From: Halomarinibacterium sedimenti
GTDB taxonomy: Bacteria > Bacteroidota > Bacteroidia > Flavobacteriales > Flavobacteriaceae
Assembly (NCBI RefSeq): GCF_019312585.1
Contig: NZ_JAHWDP010000001.1
Span: 248,001-312,000 of the forward strand
Direction of reading: 5' to 3'
Length of the DNA stretch: 64,000 bases
The notes under the pieces were generated by a model. It was not told where the DNA came from and did no database searches. It worked only from the letters and a program-made list of their open reading frames with translations. This document shows, one piece after another, positions 55,078 to 63,642 of this stretch; within the stretch, counting starts at the first letter, position 1; every line of letters starts with the position of its first letter. A program made the position numbers and the translations under genes.

Positions 55078-55698
55078 ATGAAAACAATTTTACAATTTAT
55101 AGTTTTTATCCTTTTCGGTTTACAACTAACCCATGGGCAACTACTATCCTTTACCCCAGAAATTGTATTAGGAACAAGATCCCATACCTACCAACACTAT
55201 ATTAATTATTCATTCGATAGTAACTGGTCAATTAATAATGTCACACTGTTTGATGCAGAATACTTTACTGAGGGAAATACTATTTTTTTCATCAGAAATA
55301 TGCTGGCATATAAAGTTAGCAAACATTACAAAATTAATGCAGGTTTTGGTGTAAAAAATCCAGGAACATTCTCAACAATAAACGGACAATATCAACTTAC
55401 AAAATCAAAGTTAAAACTAAACTATTCCATAGGGACCACCTATCAAGAGGGCTTCACACTAGAGCAAAATATTAGCCTAAACTATACGCCTAGACTTACG
55501 AACACCCTAGATTTTTATTTAAGTGTCTTTGCTGTTATGAATACAGATTTTAAGATGATTAATCGTGGGATTCAGCAAGTAAAAATTGGGGTTAAAAAGG
55601 GAGATATTATGTTCGGGCTTGCAGGCAATCTAGATCAATTTAACAATACTTCAAAGACCCTCGAAAACTATGGAGTATTTATAAAATATAACTTTTAA
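55078..55698 (+). CDS. Predicted outer-membrane beta-barrel protein
   Basis: 206 residues. Signal peptide about 1-20 (ends LTHGQ). The rest alternates aromatic and polar residues in about eight to ten strands (FTPEIVLGTRSHTYQHYINYSF, YKINAGFGVKNPG, KLKLNYSIGTTYQEGF) and ends NYGVFIKYNF with a C-terminal Phe, typical of barrels. No family named. First gene of a four-gene operon; gap to doxX-like gene is 11 bases. Confidence 0.75.
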   Translation: MKTILQFIVFILFGLQLTHGQLLSFTPEIVLGTRSHTYQHYINYSFDSNWSINNVTLFDAEYFTEGNTIFFIRNMLAYKVSKHYKINAGFGVKNPGTFSTINGQYQLTKSKLKLNYSIGTTYQEGFTLEQNISLNYTPRLTNTLDFYLSVFAVMNTDFKMINRGIQQVKIGVKKGDIMFGLAGNLDQFNNTSKTLENYGVFIKYNF

Positions 55699-55709
55699 AA
55701 CTAAATATT

Positions 55710-56111
55710 ATGAATCAAAAACAACACATCGGATTATTTTTATTAAGAGCTAGTATTGCTTTTACCATGCTTTTATATGGTATTAATAAATTAATTTTTG
55801 GCATTGAATACATAAAAGATTTGTTGGATCAATATGGCCTTCCTACATTTTTAAGCTACGGGGTTTTTATTGGTGAAATAATTGCTCCCATCCTCATTAT
55901 TATTGGATTAAGAGCCAAATTGGCAGGGCTTTTTTTTGGTATATTTTGCTTTATAGCCATCTTATTGGATCGAATTCCAGATGTTTTGAGTTTAAACGAA
56001 AATGGCGGTTGGTCAATAGGATTGATTTTCATCTACATGATATTTGGCTTAAGTATATTTTTTATTGGGGCAGGCAAATACGCCTTGTCAACTTCTAACA
56101 AGTGGGATTAA
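55710..56111 (+). CDS. DoxX family membrane protein
   Basis: 133 residues, four hydrophobic helices. LFLLRASIAFTMLLYGINKLIFGIEYIKDLLDQYGLP and FIGEIIAPILIIIGLRAKLAGLFFGIF match the DoxX/SURF4-like family, implicated in redox or thiol homeostasis. Operon with a barrel, a DMT transporter and a nitroreductase. Confidence 0.88.
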   Translation: MNQKQHIGLFLLRASIAFTMLLYGINKLIFGIEYIKDLLDQYGLPTFLSYGVFIGEIIAPILIIIGLRAKLAGLFFGIFCFIAILLDRIPDVLSLNENGGWSIGLIFIYMIFGLSIFFIGAGKYALSTSNKWD

Positions 56112-56130
56112 GCAATTTTAATAAACTATT

Positions 56131-56580
56131 ATGAAAATATTCTCATTCTACATTCTAGCCTTAATGGGCGGTGTTTTTTTGGCAGTTCAAGCTGGGTTTA
56201 ATTCTCATTTAGGAGGACTTTTAAAACAACCGATTCTTGCAGTAATTGCAACTTCCATTAGCAGTGTGGTATTTGGGAGTATTTTATTCCTACTAATAGG
56301 AAAAATAAATTTCCACACAATAACATTTACGAATATCCCATGGTATTTATGGTTTATAGGTGGCCTTTTTAGTGTTCTTGGAATTTCCTTGTATTTCTAT
56401 ACAATTCCACGTCTTGGCATTTCAAAAATGATTGCTTTAGGACTATTTGGGCAGCTCATTTTCTCACTAATTGCAGGAAAGTATGGCTGGTTGAATTTAC
56501 CTATAGAACCTCTTACTATGAAAAGAATTTTAGGTGCAATAGCTATGACTATTGGAATTATATTAATTAATACAAAATAA
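56131..56580 (+). CDS. DMT-superfamily transporter, YdcZ (DUF606) type
   Basis: 149 residues, five hydrophobic helices. FYILALMGGVFLAVQAGFNSHLGGLLKQP and the conserved WYLWFIGGLFSVLGISLYFYTIPRLGISKMIALGLFGQLIFSL match YdcZ half-size drug/metabolite transporters. Substrate unknown. Three bases before the nitroreductase ATG. Confidence 0.87.
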   Translation: MKIFSFYILALMGGVFLAVQAGFNSHLGGLLKQPILAVIATSISSVVFGSILFLLIGKINFHTITFTNIPWYLWFIGGLFSVLGISLYFYTIPRLGISKMIALGLFGQLIFSLIAGKYGWLNLPIEPLTMKRILGAIAMTIGIILINTK

Positions 56581-56583
56581 AAA

Positions 56584-57213
56584 ATGGAATTATTAAAAAA
56601 CTTAGAATGGCGTTATGCCACAAAAAAATTTGATACTACTAAAAAAGTGTCCAATGAACATTTATCCAAACTAAAAAAGGCAATTCAACTTTCAGTTTCA
56701 TCTTATGGATTACAGTTGTATAAAGTACTTATTGTAGAAGACCCAAAAATAAGAAAACAACTCTTGCCTGTCTCTTGGAATCAAAGTCAAATAATAGATG
56801 CTTCTCACCTATTTGTTTTTTGTTATCACAAAAATCCTACTCCAGAAATGATTGATATATTTATTAAACAAACCGCAGATGAACGTCAATTAGACTTAGA
56901 AAGGTTAAATGGATATGGAGACTTTATAAAACAAAAAATTGAGGAAAAATCTCAAGAAGAAAAAACAAGCTGGTTAAAATCTCAAACCTATTTGGCATTA
57001 GGAAATTTGTTAAATGCTTGTGCCGAATTAAAAATTGATGCTTGTCCAATGGAAGGTTTTGAAGCAGAATCGTACAACGAGATATTAAATCTGAATGAAG
57101 AAGGGTTGTGCGCTGCTGTTATTGCTCCTATAGGGTACAGGCATAAAGAGGATAATACGCAAGCTTTACCCAAGGTTCGCAAACCAATAGAAAAACTATT
57201 TTCAGTGATTTAA
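56584..57213 (+). CDS. NAD(P)H-dependent nitroreductase-family oxidoreductase
   Basis: 209 residues. FMN-binding nitroreductase fold: LEWRYATKKFDTTKKVSNEHLSKLKKAIQLSVSSYGLQ at the start (the RYA-KKFD motif) and ACAELKIDACPMEGFEAESYNEIL plus CAAVIAPIGYRHKEDNTQALPKVRKP at the end. Likely reduces nitro compounds or quinones. Last gene of the operon; terminator at 57239-57269. Confidence 0.92.
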   Translation: MELLKNLEWRYATKKFDTTKKVSNEHLSKLKKAIQLSVSSYGLQLYKVLIVEDPKIRKQLLPVSWNQSQIIDASHLFVFCYHKNPTPEMIDIFIKQTADERQLDLERLNGYGDFIKQKIEEKSQEEKTSWLKSQTYLALGNLLNACAELKIDACPMEGFEAESYNEILNLNEEGLCAAVIAPIGYRHKEDNTQALPKVRKPIEKLFSVI

Positions 57214-57238
57214 TCGTTTTTACTTTAGTATTTTAAAT

Positions 57239-57269
57239 AAAGGTTTGGGTTTGTACCCAAACCTTTTTT
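57239..57269 (+). terminator. Terminator of the nitroreductase operon
   Basis: AAAGGTTTGGGT / ACCCAAACCTTT with a TTGT loop, then T residues. Confidence 0.85.
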
Positions 57270-57305
57270 AATTTAGCTTAGTTTTTAAGATATCCCTTTG
57301 ACGAA

Positions 57306-57881
57306 ATGGAAAATAAAATTTCCGATCTTATCTCCAGATTTTTAAGCCTTAACAAGGAAGAGCGTAATGCTTTTGAAGAATGTATCCCCATTAAATCGTT
57401 TAAAAAAGGGACAATACTTTTAAAGGAAGGCCAGATTTCTAGGGAATCTTATTTTGTAATAAAGGGATGTGTTAGAAAATTTTACTTGGTGGATGGTGAG
57501 GATAAAACTACCTCCTTTTATATTGAAGACGAATCTGTAGCATCATTACAAAGCTATAAGAATAAAACACCAGCAAATCATTACTTTGAATGTGTAGAGG
57601 ATTGCAAATTAGCCGTATTAACATACGAAAAGGAACAAGAATTGTTTCAACGAGTCCCCAAGTATGAAACCCTATGCAGAATGACCATGGAGGAAGACTT
57701 TGGTGATCAACAAGAAGAACAAGCAAGGTTTATTACTTCTAATCCTGAAACTCGATATAAACTCCTCATTGAGACCCGACCAGATTTAGTACAACGTGTA
57801 CCACAATACCATTTGGCAAGTTATTTGGGTGTAAAACCGGAATCTTTGAGTCGCATTAGAAAAAGAATAGCGAAAAAATAG
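57306..57881 (+). CDS. Second Crp/Fnr-family transcriptional regulator
   Basis: 191 residues. Cyclic-nucleotide-binding-like barrel (about 15-130; FKKGTILLKEGQISRESYFVIKGCVRKFYLVDGEDKTT) and C-terminal HTH (RVPQYHLASYLGVKPESLSRIRKR). Homologous to the regulator at 52895 across the whole length. A weaker palindrome half, TTAAGATATCCCTT (57285-57298), lies only 8 bases before the ATG and could allow autorepression. Ligand unknown. Confidence 0.92.
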   Translation: MENKISDLISRFLSLNKEERNAFEECIPIKSFKKGTILLKEGQISRESYFVIKGCVRKFYLVDGEDKTTSFYIEDESVASLQSYKNKTPANHYFECVEDCKLAVLTYEKEQELFQRVPKYETLCRMTMEEDFGDQQEEQARFITSNPETRYKLLIETRPDLVQRVPQYHLASYLGVKPESLSRIRKRIAKK

Positions 57882-58015
57882 ATTTTCTTTAATTAAAATA
57901 TTCTACCCTTACTTATTTGTAAATAAAACAAACCTATACTTCTATAATGATGTGTAAATTATTAAAGTAAGTATGAATAATAATTTGAACTATAGTTATC
58001 AATACTATTTGCACT

Positions 58016-58063
58016 TTTCTTAAAGTATCTTAATAGATAAGAATCTGTTTCTAAATAATTTTA
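58016..58063 (+). promoter_or_regulatory. Palindromic operator and promoter of the second VOC gene
   Basis: TTTCTTAAAGTATCTTAA at 58016-58033, 22 nt, then TAATTTTA (58056-58063; one mismatch to TAnnTTTG). Third instance with the identical spacing. The rest of the 57882-58095 gap shows no gene. Confidence 0.72.
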
Positions 58064-58095
58064 CAATCCTATAATCCTTTTTAAAAACAACAAAC

Positions 58096-58605
58096 ATGAA
58101 TTTAGAATTTCATAAAAGAATCTTTGCAGTATTTATGGCAAGCATAGCCCTACTAGTTACTTTAGAACTTTATAGTTCGAATTTACGAAACTCTGGTAAT
58201 CAAGGAAGTGCTATCAATCCTCCTAATATGACAATGAGGCTAGAATTATTTACATCGAACATAGAACAAACGGTGAATTTTTATAAAAACGTACTTGGTT
58301 TTAAATCCTTAAAATCCTCTATTTCCACCTATCAACCCATTCAGAATGGACAAGTTGTATTAGGAATAGGGCTGATAGAAAACCTCGGAAATGATCATTA
58401 TTTTAATCCCAATCAAATTGATATTCAATACGGTTTTGGAGTGGAAATAGTATTGGAAGTGGAAGATATAAAATTCATATATAATAAAGTTAAGATGGCT
58501 GATATTGAAATTGAAAGTGAACTTAAAAAGCAACCTTGGGGACTAACTGACTTTCGTTTAGTAGACCCTAATGGATACTATATTCGAGTTACTTCAAAAA
58601 AATAA
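58096..58605 (+). CDS. VOC superfamily protein with N-terminal membrane anchor
   Basis: 169 residues. A hydrophobic helix at about 10-28 (IFAVFMASIALLVTLELYSS), then a single VOC module (about 46-168; RLELFTSNIEQTVNFYKNVLGFKSL, VEIVLEVEDIKFIYNKVKMADI, DFRLVDPNGYYIRVTSK). The anchor is unusual for VOC proteins and suggests work at the inner membrane or periplasm. Substrate unknown. Convergent with a lipoprotein gene via a shared terminator. Confidence 0.82.
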   Translation: MNLEFHKRIFAVFMASIALLVTLELYSSNLRNSGNQGSAINPPNMTMRLELFTSNIEQTVNFYKNVLGFKSLKSSISTYQPIQNGQVVLGIGLIENLGNDHYFNPNQIDIQYGFGVEIVLEVEDIKFIYNKVKMADIEIESELKKQPWGLTDFRLVDPNGYYIRVTSKK

Positions 58606-58632
58606 TAATATTTTCGCAATCTATTTAATCTT

Positions 58633-58679
58633 AATTAAAAGGAAGCCCTAGGAATTATTTCTAGGGCTTCCTTTTAATT
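58633..58679. terminator. Long bidirectional terminator
   Basis: A perfect 19-base inverted repeat AATTAAAAGGAAGCCCTAG / CTAGGGCTTCCTTTTAATT around a 9-base loop between convergent genes. Confidence 0.9.
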
Positions 58680-58695
58680 ACTAATAATCTTGGTA

Positions 58696-59025
58696 CTATT
58701 CTTCTCTTTTAATCACTTTTACCGTTTTATAATCTACCATTCCAAGGGAAAGGATTCGTAACCATAAACTAGATTTCGTTTCAATAGTATACTTTTCTGC
58801 ATTCATTTCATCAACAAGTGCTTTTACATCACTCTCTTTTACATTAATACCAATAATGTGTAAATCACTTGTTTTTTTAAAGGTTAACTCCTTTGTTTTT
58901 TCTCCAAATACTTTCCCGCCATTTTCAAATGGCTCAGTTTCTGTATTCACTGCAAATTGTTGCACCGAACAAGATGTTATAGTTAAACACAATAACATCC
59001 AAAATACTAATTTCATTAAATTCAT
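58696..59025 (-). CDS. Small lipoprotein, unknown function
   Basis: 109 residues. Lipobox CLTITSC near residue 19, then a compact soluble domain (KELTFKKTSDLHIIGINVKESDVKALVDEMNAEKYTIETKSSLWLRILSLGMVDYKTVKVI) that looks alpha/beta. No family recognised. Monocistronic. Confidence 0.75.
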   Translation of the reverse strand: MNLMKLVFWMLLCLTITSCSVQQFAVNTETEPFENGGKVFGEKTKELTFKKTSDLHIIGINVKESDVKALVDEMNAEKYTIETKSSLWLRILSLGMVDYKTVKVIKREE

Positions 59026-59114
59026 AATTTTTAAATTTTTAATCTTACAAAAGTATCAAGGGATTAAAATTCAAACATTGACTTAAGTTAATAATGAAAG
59101 GTCAAATCCAAATA

Positions 59115-59198
59115 AAAGAAGCCGGATTTAACATCCGGCTTCTTACCCAACTAACTATTAATCAAAATCACTAATTAAAAACTTAATTAGTTTTTTTT
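59115..59198 (-). repeat. Hairpin module, copy A
   Basis: On the minus strand: AAAACTAATTAAG ... TTAATTAGTG hairpin, a TAGTTAG spacer, then a strong terminator AGAAGCCGGATG / ATCCGGCTTCTT. About three quarters of the bases match copy B at 59372-59452, including TTAATC, AAATCACTAAT and AATTAGTTTT blocks. Could be a duplicated 3'-UTR or a small RNA. No gene ends just upstream of copy A, which makes it the odd one. Confidence 0.6.
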
Positions 59199-59371
59199 AA
59201 TGTTACTATTAATCTTTCATTTCATTTTTTGGTATCGAAAAATAGCTTGGTAAAATAATTATAGCTGTTTACAAACCAATAAATAATAATTCTAAACGAA
59301 TTAGAAATTACTTGCCCTTACTTGATTGCTTTTTTATCACATAAAATTTTATTCCACAAAAACTCTTTATT
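59199..59371. other. Gene-free stretch between the two hairpin modules
   Basis: AT-rich with no ORF of protein-like composition and no RNA recognised. TATTTTTC on the minus strand near 59239-59246 (one mismatch to TAnnTTTG) could start a transcript into copy A. Possibly the remnant of a deleted gene copy. Confidence 0.3.
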
Positions 59372-59452
59372 AAAAAGCCAGACATTACATCTGGCCTTTT
59401 ACATAACTAACCAATTAATCTAAAAATCACTAATCAAAACTCAATTAGTTTT
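59372..59452 (-). repeat. Hairpin module, copy B
   Basis: Minus strand: AAAACTAATTGAGTTTTGAT with ATTAGTGATTTTTAGA, spacer with GGTTAGTTATG, then terminator GGCCAGATG / CATCTGGC and a T run. It follows the large T9SS gene and would terminate it. See copy A for comparison. Confidence 0.6.
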
Positions 59453-59649
59453 CCTTCAAAGTCTCTATTATCTTATCACTTTTAATTTTTTTTATTTCAA
59501 CATTATTAAATGACAGAGTATTCTTCTTAGCTGTTGCTAGAGTCAAAAAAATAGGAAGGAACCCATCCATTCTTACCAACCGGCAAGTTCCTTTTTTTAC
59601 TACGGCATAATAATATTTCTGATTAACGGTTGTCACTGATAACAATAAA

Positions 59650-61956
59650 TTATTGTTTAATAACTCGCTTAAGGAATGTCCCTCCTGAATCTGTGGTTAC
59701 ATTCAGTAAATAAACCCCATTAGAGAGTCCAGACATATTGACTTCAGCATTATTGGAAACTTCAATAATCTTTTTTCCAGTTAAATCATAAACAGATATA
59801 GCTTTAGGCGAAACACCCGATACCATTACAGAAACTACATTGGTTGTTGGGTTTGGAAAAACAGAAATATCTTGGTTTGAAAAATGATTCTCTTCAATTT
59901 CTAGCACCTGCAGGTCTATGGTATACTTTAACAATCCCAAATCTACACTTCCAATATAGACGTCTGCACTTTCTTCATTGAATTTAACCGTAGAAGCAGC
60001 CGATCCAATAGATAATAATTCATCATTATCTACAACATCCCAAGTCTGTCCAGCATCCATTGAATAAATTAATCCAAATTCAGAATCTCGAGAACTGTGA
60101 ATCATTCCAACCAAATGTCCATCATTATAGCTGGAATGATGAATTTGATGAACAAGCTCATTGTAAATTTGACTCCAAGAAGCACCACCATCTAGGGATG
60201 TAAATATTCCTCTATTGGTTGCAATAGACAATTGATCATTATTAAATGGATTTGAATCCATATGCAAGATTAGATCTATTTGTGGGTCTAAAAATTCAAT
60301 ACCGACATTAGACAAATTCCAAGTACTTCCAAAATCTTCAGTTTTATATACTTTCGTTCCTAAGGTGATTATTACATGACCTTGGTTATTTGGATCAAAA
60401 TAAATACCTCTAATTATTCCATTCTCGGGTAAGGAAATATTACTTGTTATTATGGAATTTAAGTCACTTACATCTGCACGTTTGAGTTGAGCATTTCCAG
60501 CTGTATCAGAAAAAGCAAACCAAATAACACTTGTATCAAAAGGATCTGTTCCCGTGGCGTCCAAAGAATTCATCCAAGTATTAAGAACTTGATGCTTGTT
60601 TTGACCGTGGTCAATACTTATTTTGAGGTCTGATCCAAACCATCCTCCACTTAATGTAAAAATTCTTCCCTCTATAGCTTCATCAATAAATAGCTTTGGA
60701 GCATTCCCTTGAGTAAACCAATCAAGTGGCAGAATATCAAAGCTAGCTTCATTTTCAGTAGTTAAATTTCTATTTATGTATCCATATTGAACCCCATAAT
60801 ATAAATGACCATCTCCTTCAGGAAATAACCCAATAGAACCTGTAGAAAGGAAGAAATTGTTTTTAGCCCAATTTAAGGTTATACCTCCATCATTCGAAAA
60901 TTGTGGGTGATAATCACTGTTAATAAATACTTCATTCTCATTATAGGGATTAAATGAAAGGTTTGTACCATAATAATATCCGTGAATATTACTAGTATCA
61001 TGAACATAATTCTCCCAAGTAATTCCGTTGTCTGTGGAAATAGCAATTTCATTTTCTTCTAAAACCATGATACTATTTTCAACCTGTGGATTAAAGGCAA
61101 TAAAAGTAATGTCATTCAATTGTTCATCTGTCCAAGAAATGGGTACCGTTTGCCAGTTTTCTCCACCGTCTACAGAACGATATAAGTTTTCTATTGTACT
61201 TCCAAAGCTAATCCCTGTACCAGCATAAATTACGTTGGTATTATGCGGATTAAAAACCACTGGAGCCAAAACAATACCTTCTAATTTTTCAACCCAGGTT
61301 TGTCCTCCGTCAAATGACTGAAATAATCCACCATCAACACCTGACGGACCTAACCCTCTGGTAAGTATAAGGTGCTCTGGATTACTTGGGTTTATCGTTA
61401 CACTATTAATAGCAACATTATCGTGCTCAGATTTTGTGTAAACTAAATCCCAATTTTGACCTCCATCTGTTGTATAGTATGTGTTCTCTAAAGTGCCAAA
61501 GTCAATTCTGGTATTCATCAAAATGACATTTGGGTCTGCATCATAAATACTATATGACTTTATATATTTATCTCCAGAAGTGTAGGGAATTTCTATTTCA
61601 TCAATAATAGTATTTGAATTTAAATCCAGTATTAAAATTGTATTATTTGATGAACCTATATTATACTTAATAAAACTCAATGCTGTATTATTTCGAGTGA
61701 GTTTTAAATTTTTGAATGTGGTAACCTCTTGTACCGACATAGAAAATAATACTTCCCAGTTTTGACCATTATCATTAGACACTAGAATATGGTTATACAG
61801 GGTTGTTGCATATAATTTATTTTCAACCGAAGGGTCATACGTAATATTAAAAATTCTTCCGTAGTCAGACGACCCTATAGCCTCCAATTGGGCAAATCCT
61901 CTTTGAAAAAATGAGAGACCCAAAACCAAAATAAGCCAAGTAAATTTGTTTTTCAT
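59650..61956 (-). CDS. Large secreted Asp-box (BNR/VPS10-like) beta-propeller protein with T9SS sorting domain
   Basis: 768 residues. Signal peptide about 1-22 (ends RGFAQ). Nine or so Asp-box-type repeats, S/T-x-D-x-G-x-x-W: SNDNGQNWEV, TTDGGQNWDL, SFDGGQTWVE, SVDGGENWQT, STDNGITWEN, EDFGSTWNL, SLDGGASWSQ and SMDAGQTWDV, the pattern of sialidase/sortilin propellers. No sialidase catalytic Arg triad was found, so a binding or unknown enzymatic role is likelier. The last ~75 residues (ISVFPNPTTNVVSVMV, SVYDLTGKKIIEVS, LSNGVYLLNV) are a type A T9SS domain. Adjacent to a TPR-LuxR regulator. Confidence 0.88.
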   Translation of the reverse strand: MKNKFTWLILVLGLSFFQRGFAQLEAIGSSDYGRIFNITYDPSVENKLYATTLYNHILVSNDNGQNWEVLFSMSVQEVTTFKNLKLTRNNTALSFIKYNIGSSNNTILILDLNSNTIIDEIEIPYTSGDKYIKSYSIYDADPNVILMNTRIDFGTLENTYYTTDGGQNWDLVYTKSEHDNVAINSVTINPSNPEHLILTRGLGPSGVDGGLFQSFDGGQTWVEKLEGIVLAPVVFNPHNTNVIYAGTGISFGSTIENLYRSVDGGENWQTVPISWTDEQLNDITFIAFNPQVENSIMVLEENEIAISTDNGITWENYVHDTSNIHGYYYGTNLSFNPYNENEVFINSDYHPQFSNDGGITLNWAKNNFFLSTGSIGLFPEGDGHLYYGVQYGYINRNLTTENEASFDILPLDWFTQGNAPKLFIDEAIEGRIFTLSGGWFGSDLKISIDHGQNKHQVLNTWMNSLDATGTDPFDTSVIWFAFSDTAGNAQLKRADVSDLNSIITSNISLPENGIIRGIYFDPNNQGHVIITLGTKVYKTEDFGSTWNLSNVGIEFLDPQIDLILHMDSNPFNNDQLSIATNRGIFTSLDGGASWSQIYNELVHQIHHSSYNDGHLVGMIHSSRDSEFGLIYSMDAGQTWDVVDNDELLSIGSAASTVKFNEESADVYIGSVDLGLLKYTIDLQVLEIEENHFSNQDISVFPNPTTNVVSVMVSGVSPKAISVYDLTGKKIIEVSNNAEVNMSGLSNGVYLLNVTTDSGGTFLKRVIKQ

Positions 61957-62039
61957 TGTTATTTGTTTTTAAATATGATTTACGGGGCGAAATTGAGGAA
62001 TTGGTGGTTCTAGGAAGAATTTTACACACGAATTAATAG

Positions 62040-62070
62040 GACATGTTAGAATAAAAAGTGTGACATGTAA
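62040..62070. promoter_or_regulatory. Pair of GACATGTWA sites upstream of the Asp-box gene
   Basis: GACATGTTA at 62040-62048 and GACATGTAA at 62062-62070. Each contains the palindrome ACATGT, 22 bases apart (two helical turns), and they lie 84-114 bases before the ATG at 61956. Candidate sites for the LuxR-type regulator encoded next door; no test possible here. Confidence 0.35.
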
Positions 62071-62074
62071 TTCT

Positions 62075-63625
62075 TTATTGCAATTGAGAGAGGTACTGAT
62101 ACAAATTAGAAGTATCCTTTAAACCCAGTTTTTTCCCAATGCGTTCCTTTCGTTTTCTACACGCATCTGGGGTAATGTTAAACATGGTTGCAATTTCCTT
62201 AATTGAAAGATTCATGTATAAATAAGAAATGAATCGGATGTCGTTAGTATTTAATGAGGGATGTTTTTCTTTTAAAGTTTTTAAGAACCCATAATTTGCT
62301 TCTTCAAAATGAATCAAAAAATCGTTCCAACCTGCATCATTTTTTAAATGAGTCTTTAACTGAAGCATCAAATTTTTTAATTCACTATTACTAGCTAAAT
62401 CTTTATATGATTTAATTGTTTGTAAAACTTCTTGAAGCAATTCATTTCTGCTTGCCATATTCAAGGCTCTGACCGTTAACTTCCTGTTTTTAGATTCCAA
62501 TTCATTTTCAAGTTCCAACATTTTAATCTTTTGATCTCTTTCAGAAATGATTCTCTTTTGTTTATATCTTGAAATATTCATTTTCCATGCCCAAATGGAA
62601 AGTAAAAGCAATAACACAAAAGAACCTATTAGTATATAAAACACCTTACGTTCTGCATTAAATTTTCGAGTATTATCTTCAAGCTCTTTTTCATAACGCT
62701 TGATATCGAATTTCACTTTATTTCCTTCAAACTGATTTCTACTTTTAACTTTGAAAAGGCTATCTTTTAAAGTAATAACCGAATCTCCATAAACCCGTGC
62801 TTTTTCAAAATCTTTTGAACCGTAGTTGAGTAATGAGAGCTGTTCGTATACTTTAATTAGAGTTTCTAAACTACCATAAAAAGACTTTGCTTTTAATCCA
62901 TACTGTTTAGCACGCAACAAATCACCTTCTTTTTGATAGATATTCGAAAGAATTAGATAGGCCTCAGATTGATGTTCCAATAGCCCAGCATTATTTAATT
63001 CTGGAATCAATGAGTTAATTAAATTAATTGCCTCTTCCAGATTCCCCTTTAAATATACATTCTCCGCTAATGCAAATTTACCTTGAAGAAATATGGCCTT
63101 GTCATTATGGAGAAGAGGGAACGCCATATCTAAATACTGATTCGCCTTATCTAAATTCCCTAATTTATTATGAACAAGACCTAAGTTTATCGCGTAAATA
63201 CCTTTTTTAACTGTTTCATTATACTCATTGGCAATGGTGTATGCCTTTGAAAAATAGTTTTCAGCTTCTTTATACTTCTTCTCCTCAAAAGATAAAATTC
63301 CCACATTATTTAAAACGACCATTTCCTTTCGTGGGCTTAAATAATCTAAAGCAACATTATATGCTGCTAAATAGTTCTCCAACGCCTCTCCATAATCTGA
63401 TAATTGATAATAGTTAGCACCTATATTATTTAGTGCCAAAAACTGTTCTTCATACCATTTATAGGTAATGGCCATATTTTGGGCATTGATGAGTAATTCT
63501 AAGGATTTAACATGTTCCTTATTGTGCAAGGCCTCAATGGCTGTTTGAATCATTTCTTGACATTGCTCTCTAGATTTTTCAAGAGGACTAAATACTAATA
63601 ATAAAACAATAAAAAATAACTTCAT
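62075..63625 (-). CDS. TPR-containing membrane regulator with C-terminal LuxR-type HTH
   Basis: 516 residues. Signal-like N-terminus, TPR repeats at about 20-290 (LNNIGANYYQLSDYGEALENYLAAY, LNNVGILSFEEKKYKEAENYFSKAY, INLGLVHNKLGNLDKANQYLDMAF), membrane helix about 331-349, coiled coil 360-390, and a HTH at about 450-510 (LNTNDIRFISYLYMNLSIKEIATMFNITPDACRKRKERIGKKLGL). There is no receiver or kinase domain: a one-piece sensor-regulator that must act on DNA from the membrane or after release. Common in Bacteroidetes. Likely target: the adjacent Asp-box gene. Confidence 0.88.
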   Translation of the reverse strand: MKLFFIVLLLVFSPLEKSREQCQEMIQTAIEALHNKEHVKSLELLINAQNMAITYKWYEEQFLALNNIGANYYQLSDYGEALENYLAAYNVALDYLSPRKEMVVLNNVGILSFEEKKYKEAENYFSKAYTIANEYNETVKKGIYAINLGLVHNKLGNLDKANQYLDMAFPLLHNDKAIFLQGKFALAENVYLKGNLEEAINLINSLIPELNNAGLLEHQSEAYLILSNIYQKEGDLLRAKQYGLKAKSFYGSLETLIKVYEQLSLLNYGSKDFEKARVYGDSVITLKDSLFKVKSRNQFEGNKVKFDIKRYEKELEDNTRKFNAERKVFYILIGSFVLLLLLSIWAWKMNISRYKQKRIISERDQKIKMLELENELESKNRKLTVRALNMASRNELLQEVLQTIKSYKDLASNSELKNLMLQLKTHLKNDAGWNDFLIHFEEANYGFLKTLKEKHPSLNTNDIRFISYLYMNLSIKEIATMFNITPDACRKRKERIGKKLGLKDTSNLYQYLSQLQ

Positions 63626-63642
63626 TTAATCTCCTTTTCTAC

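Noticed and set aside
57285-57298. TTAAGATATCCCTT as a full fourth operator of the second regulon
   Set aside because: The right half is degenerate and no -7 box lies 22 nt downstream; kept only as a possible autoregulatory half-site.
59445-59645. 66-residue ORF downstream of the Asp-box gene
   Set aside because: Needs a TTG start, has biased composition and overlaps hairpin module B; no independent support.
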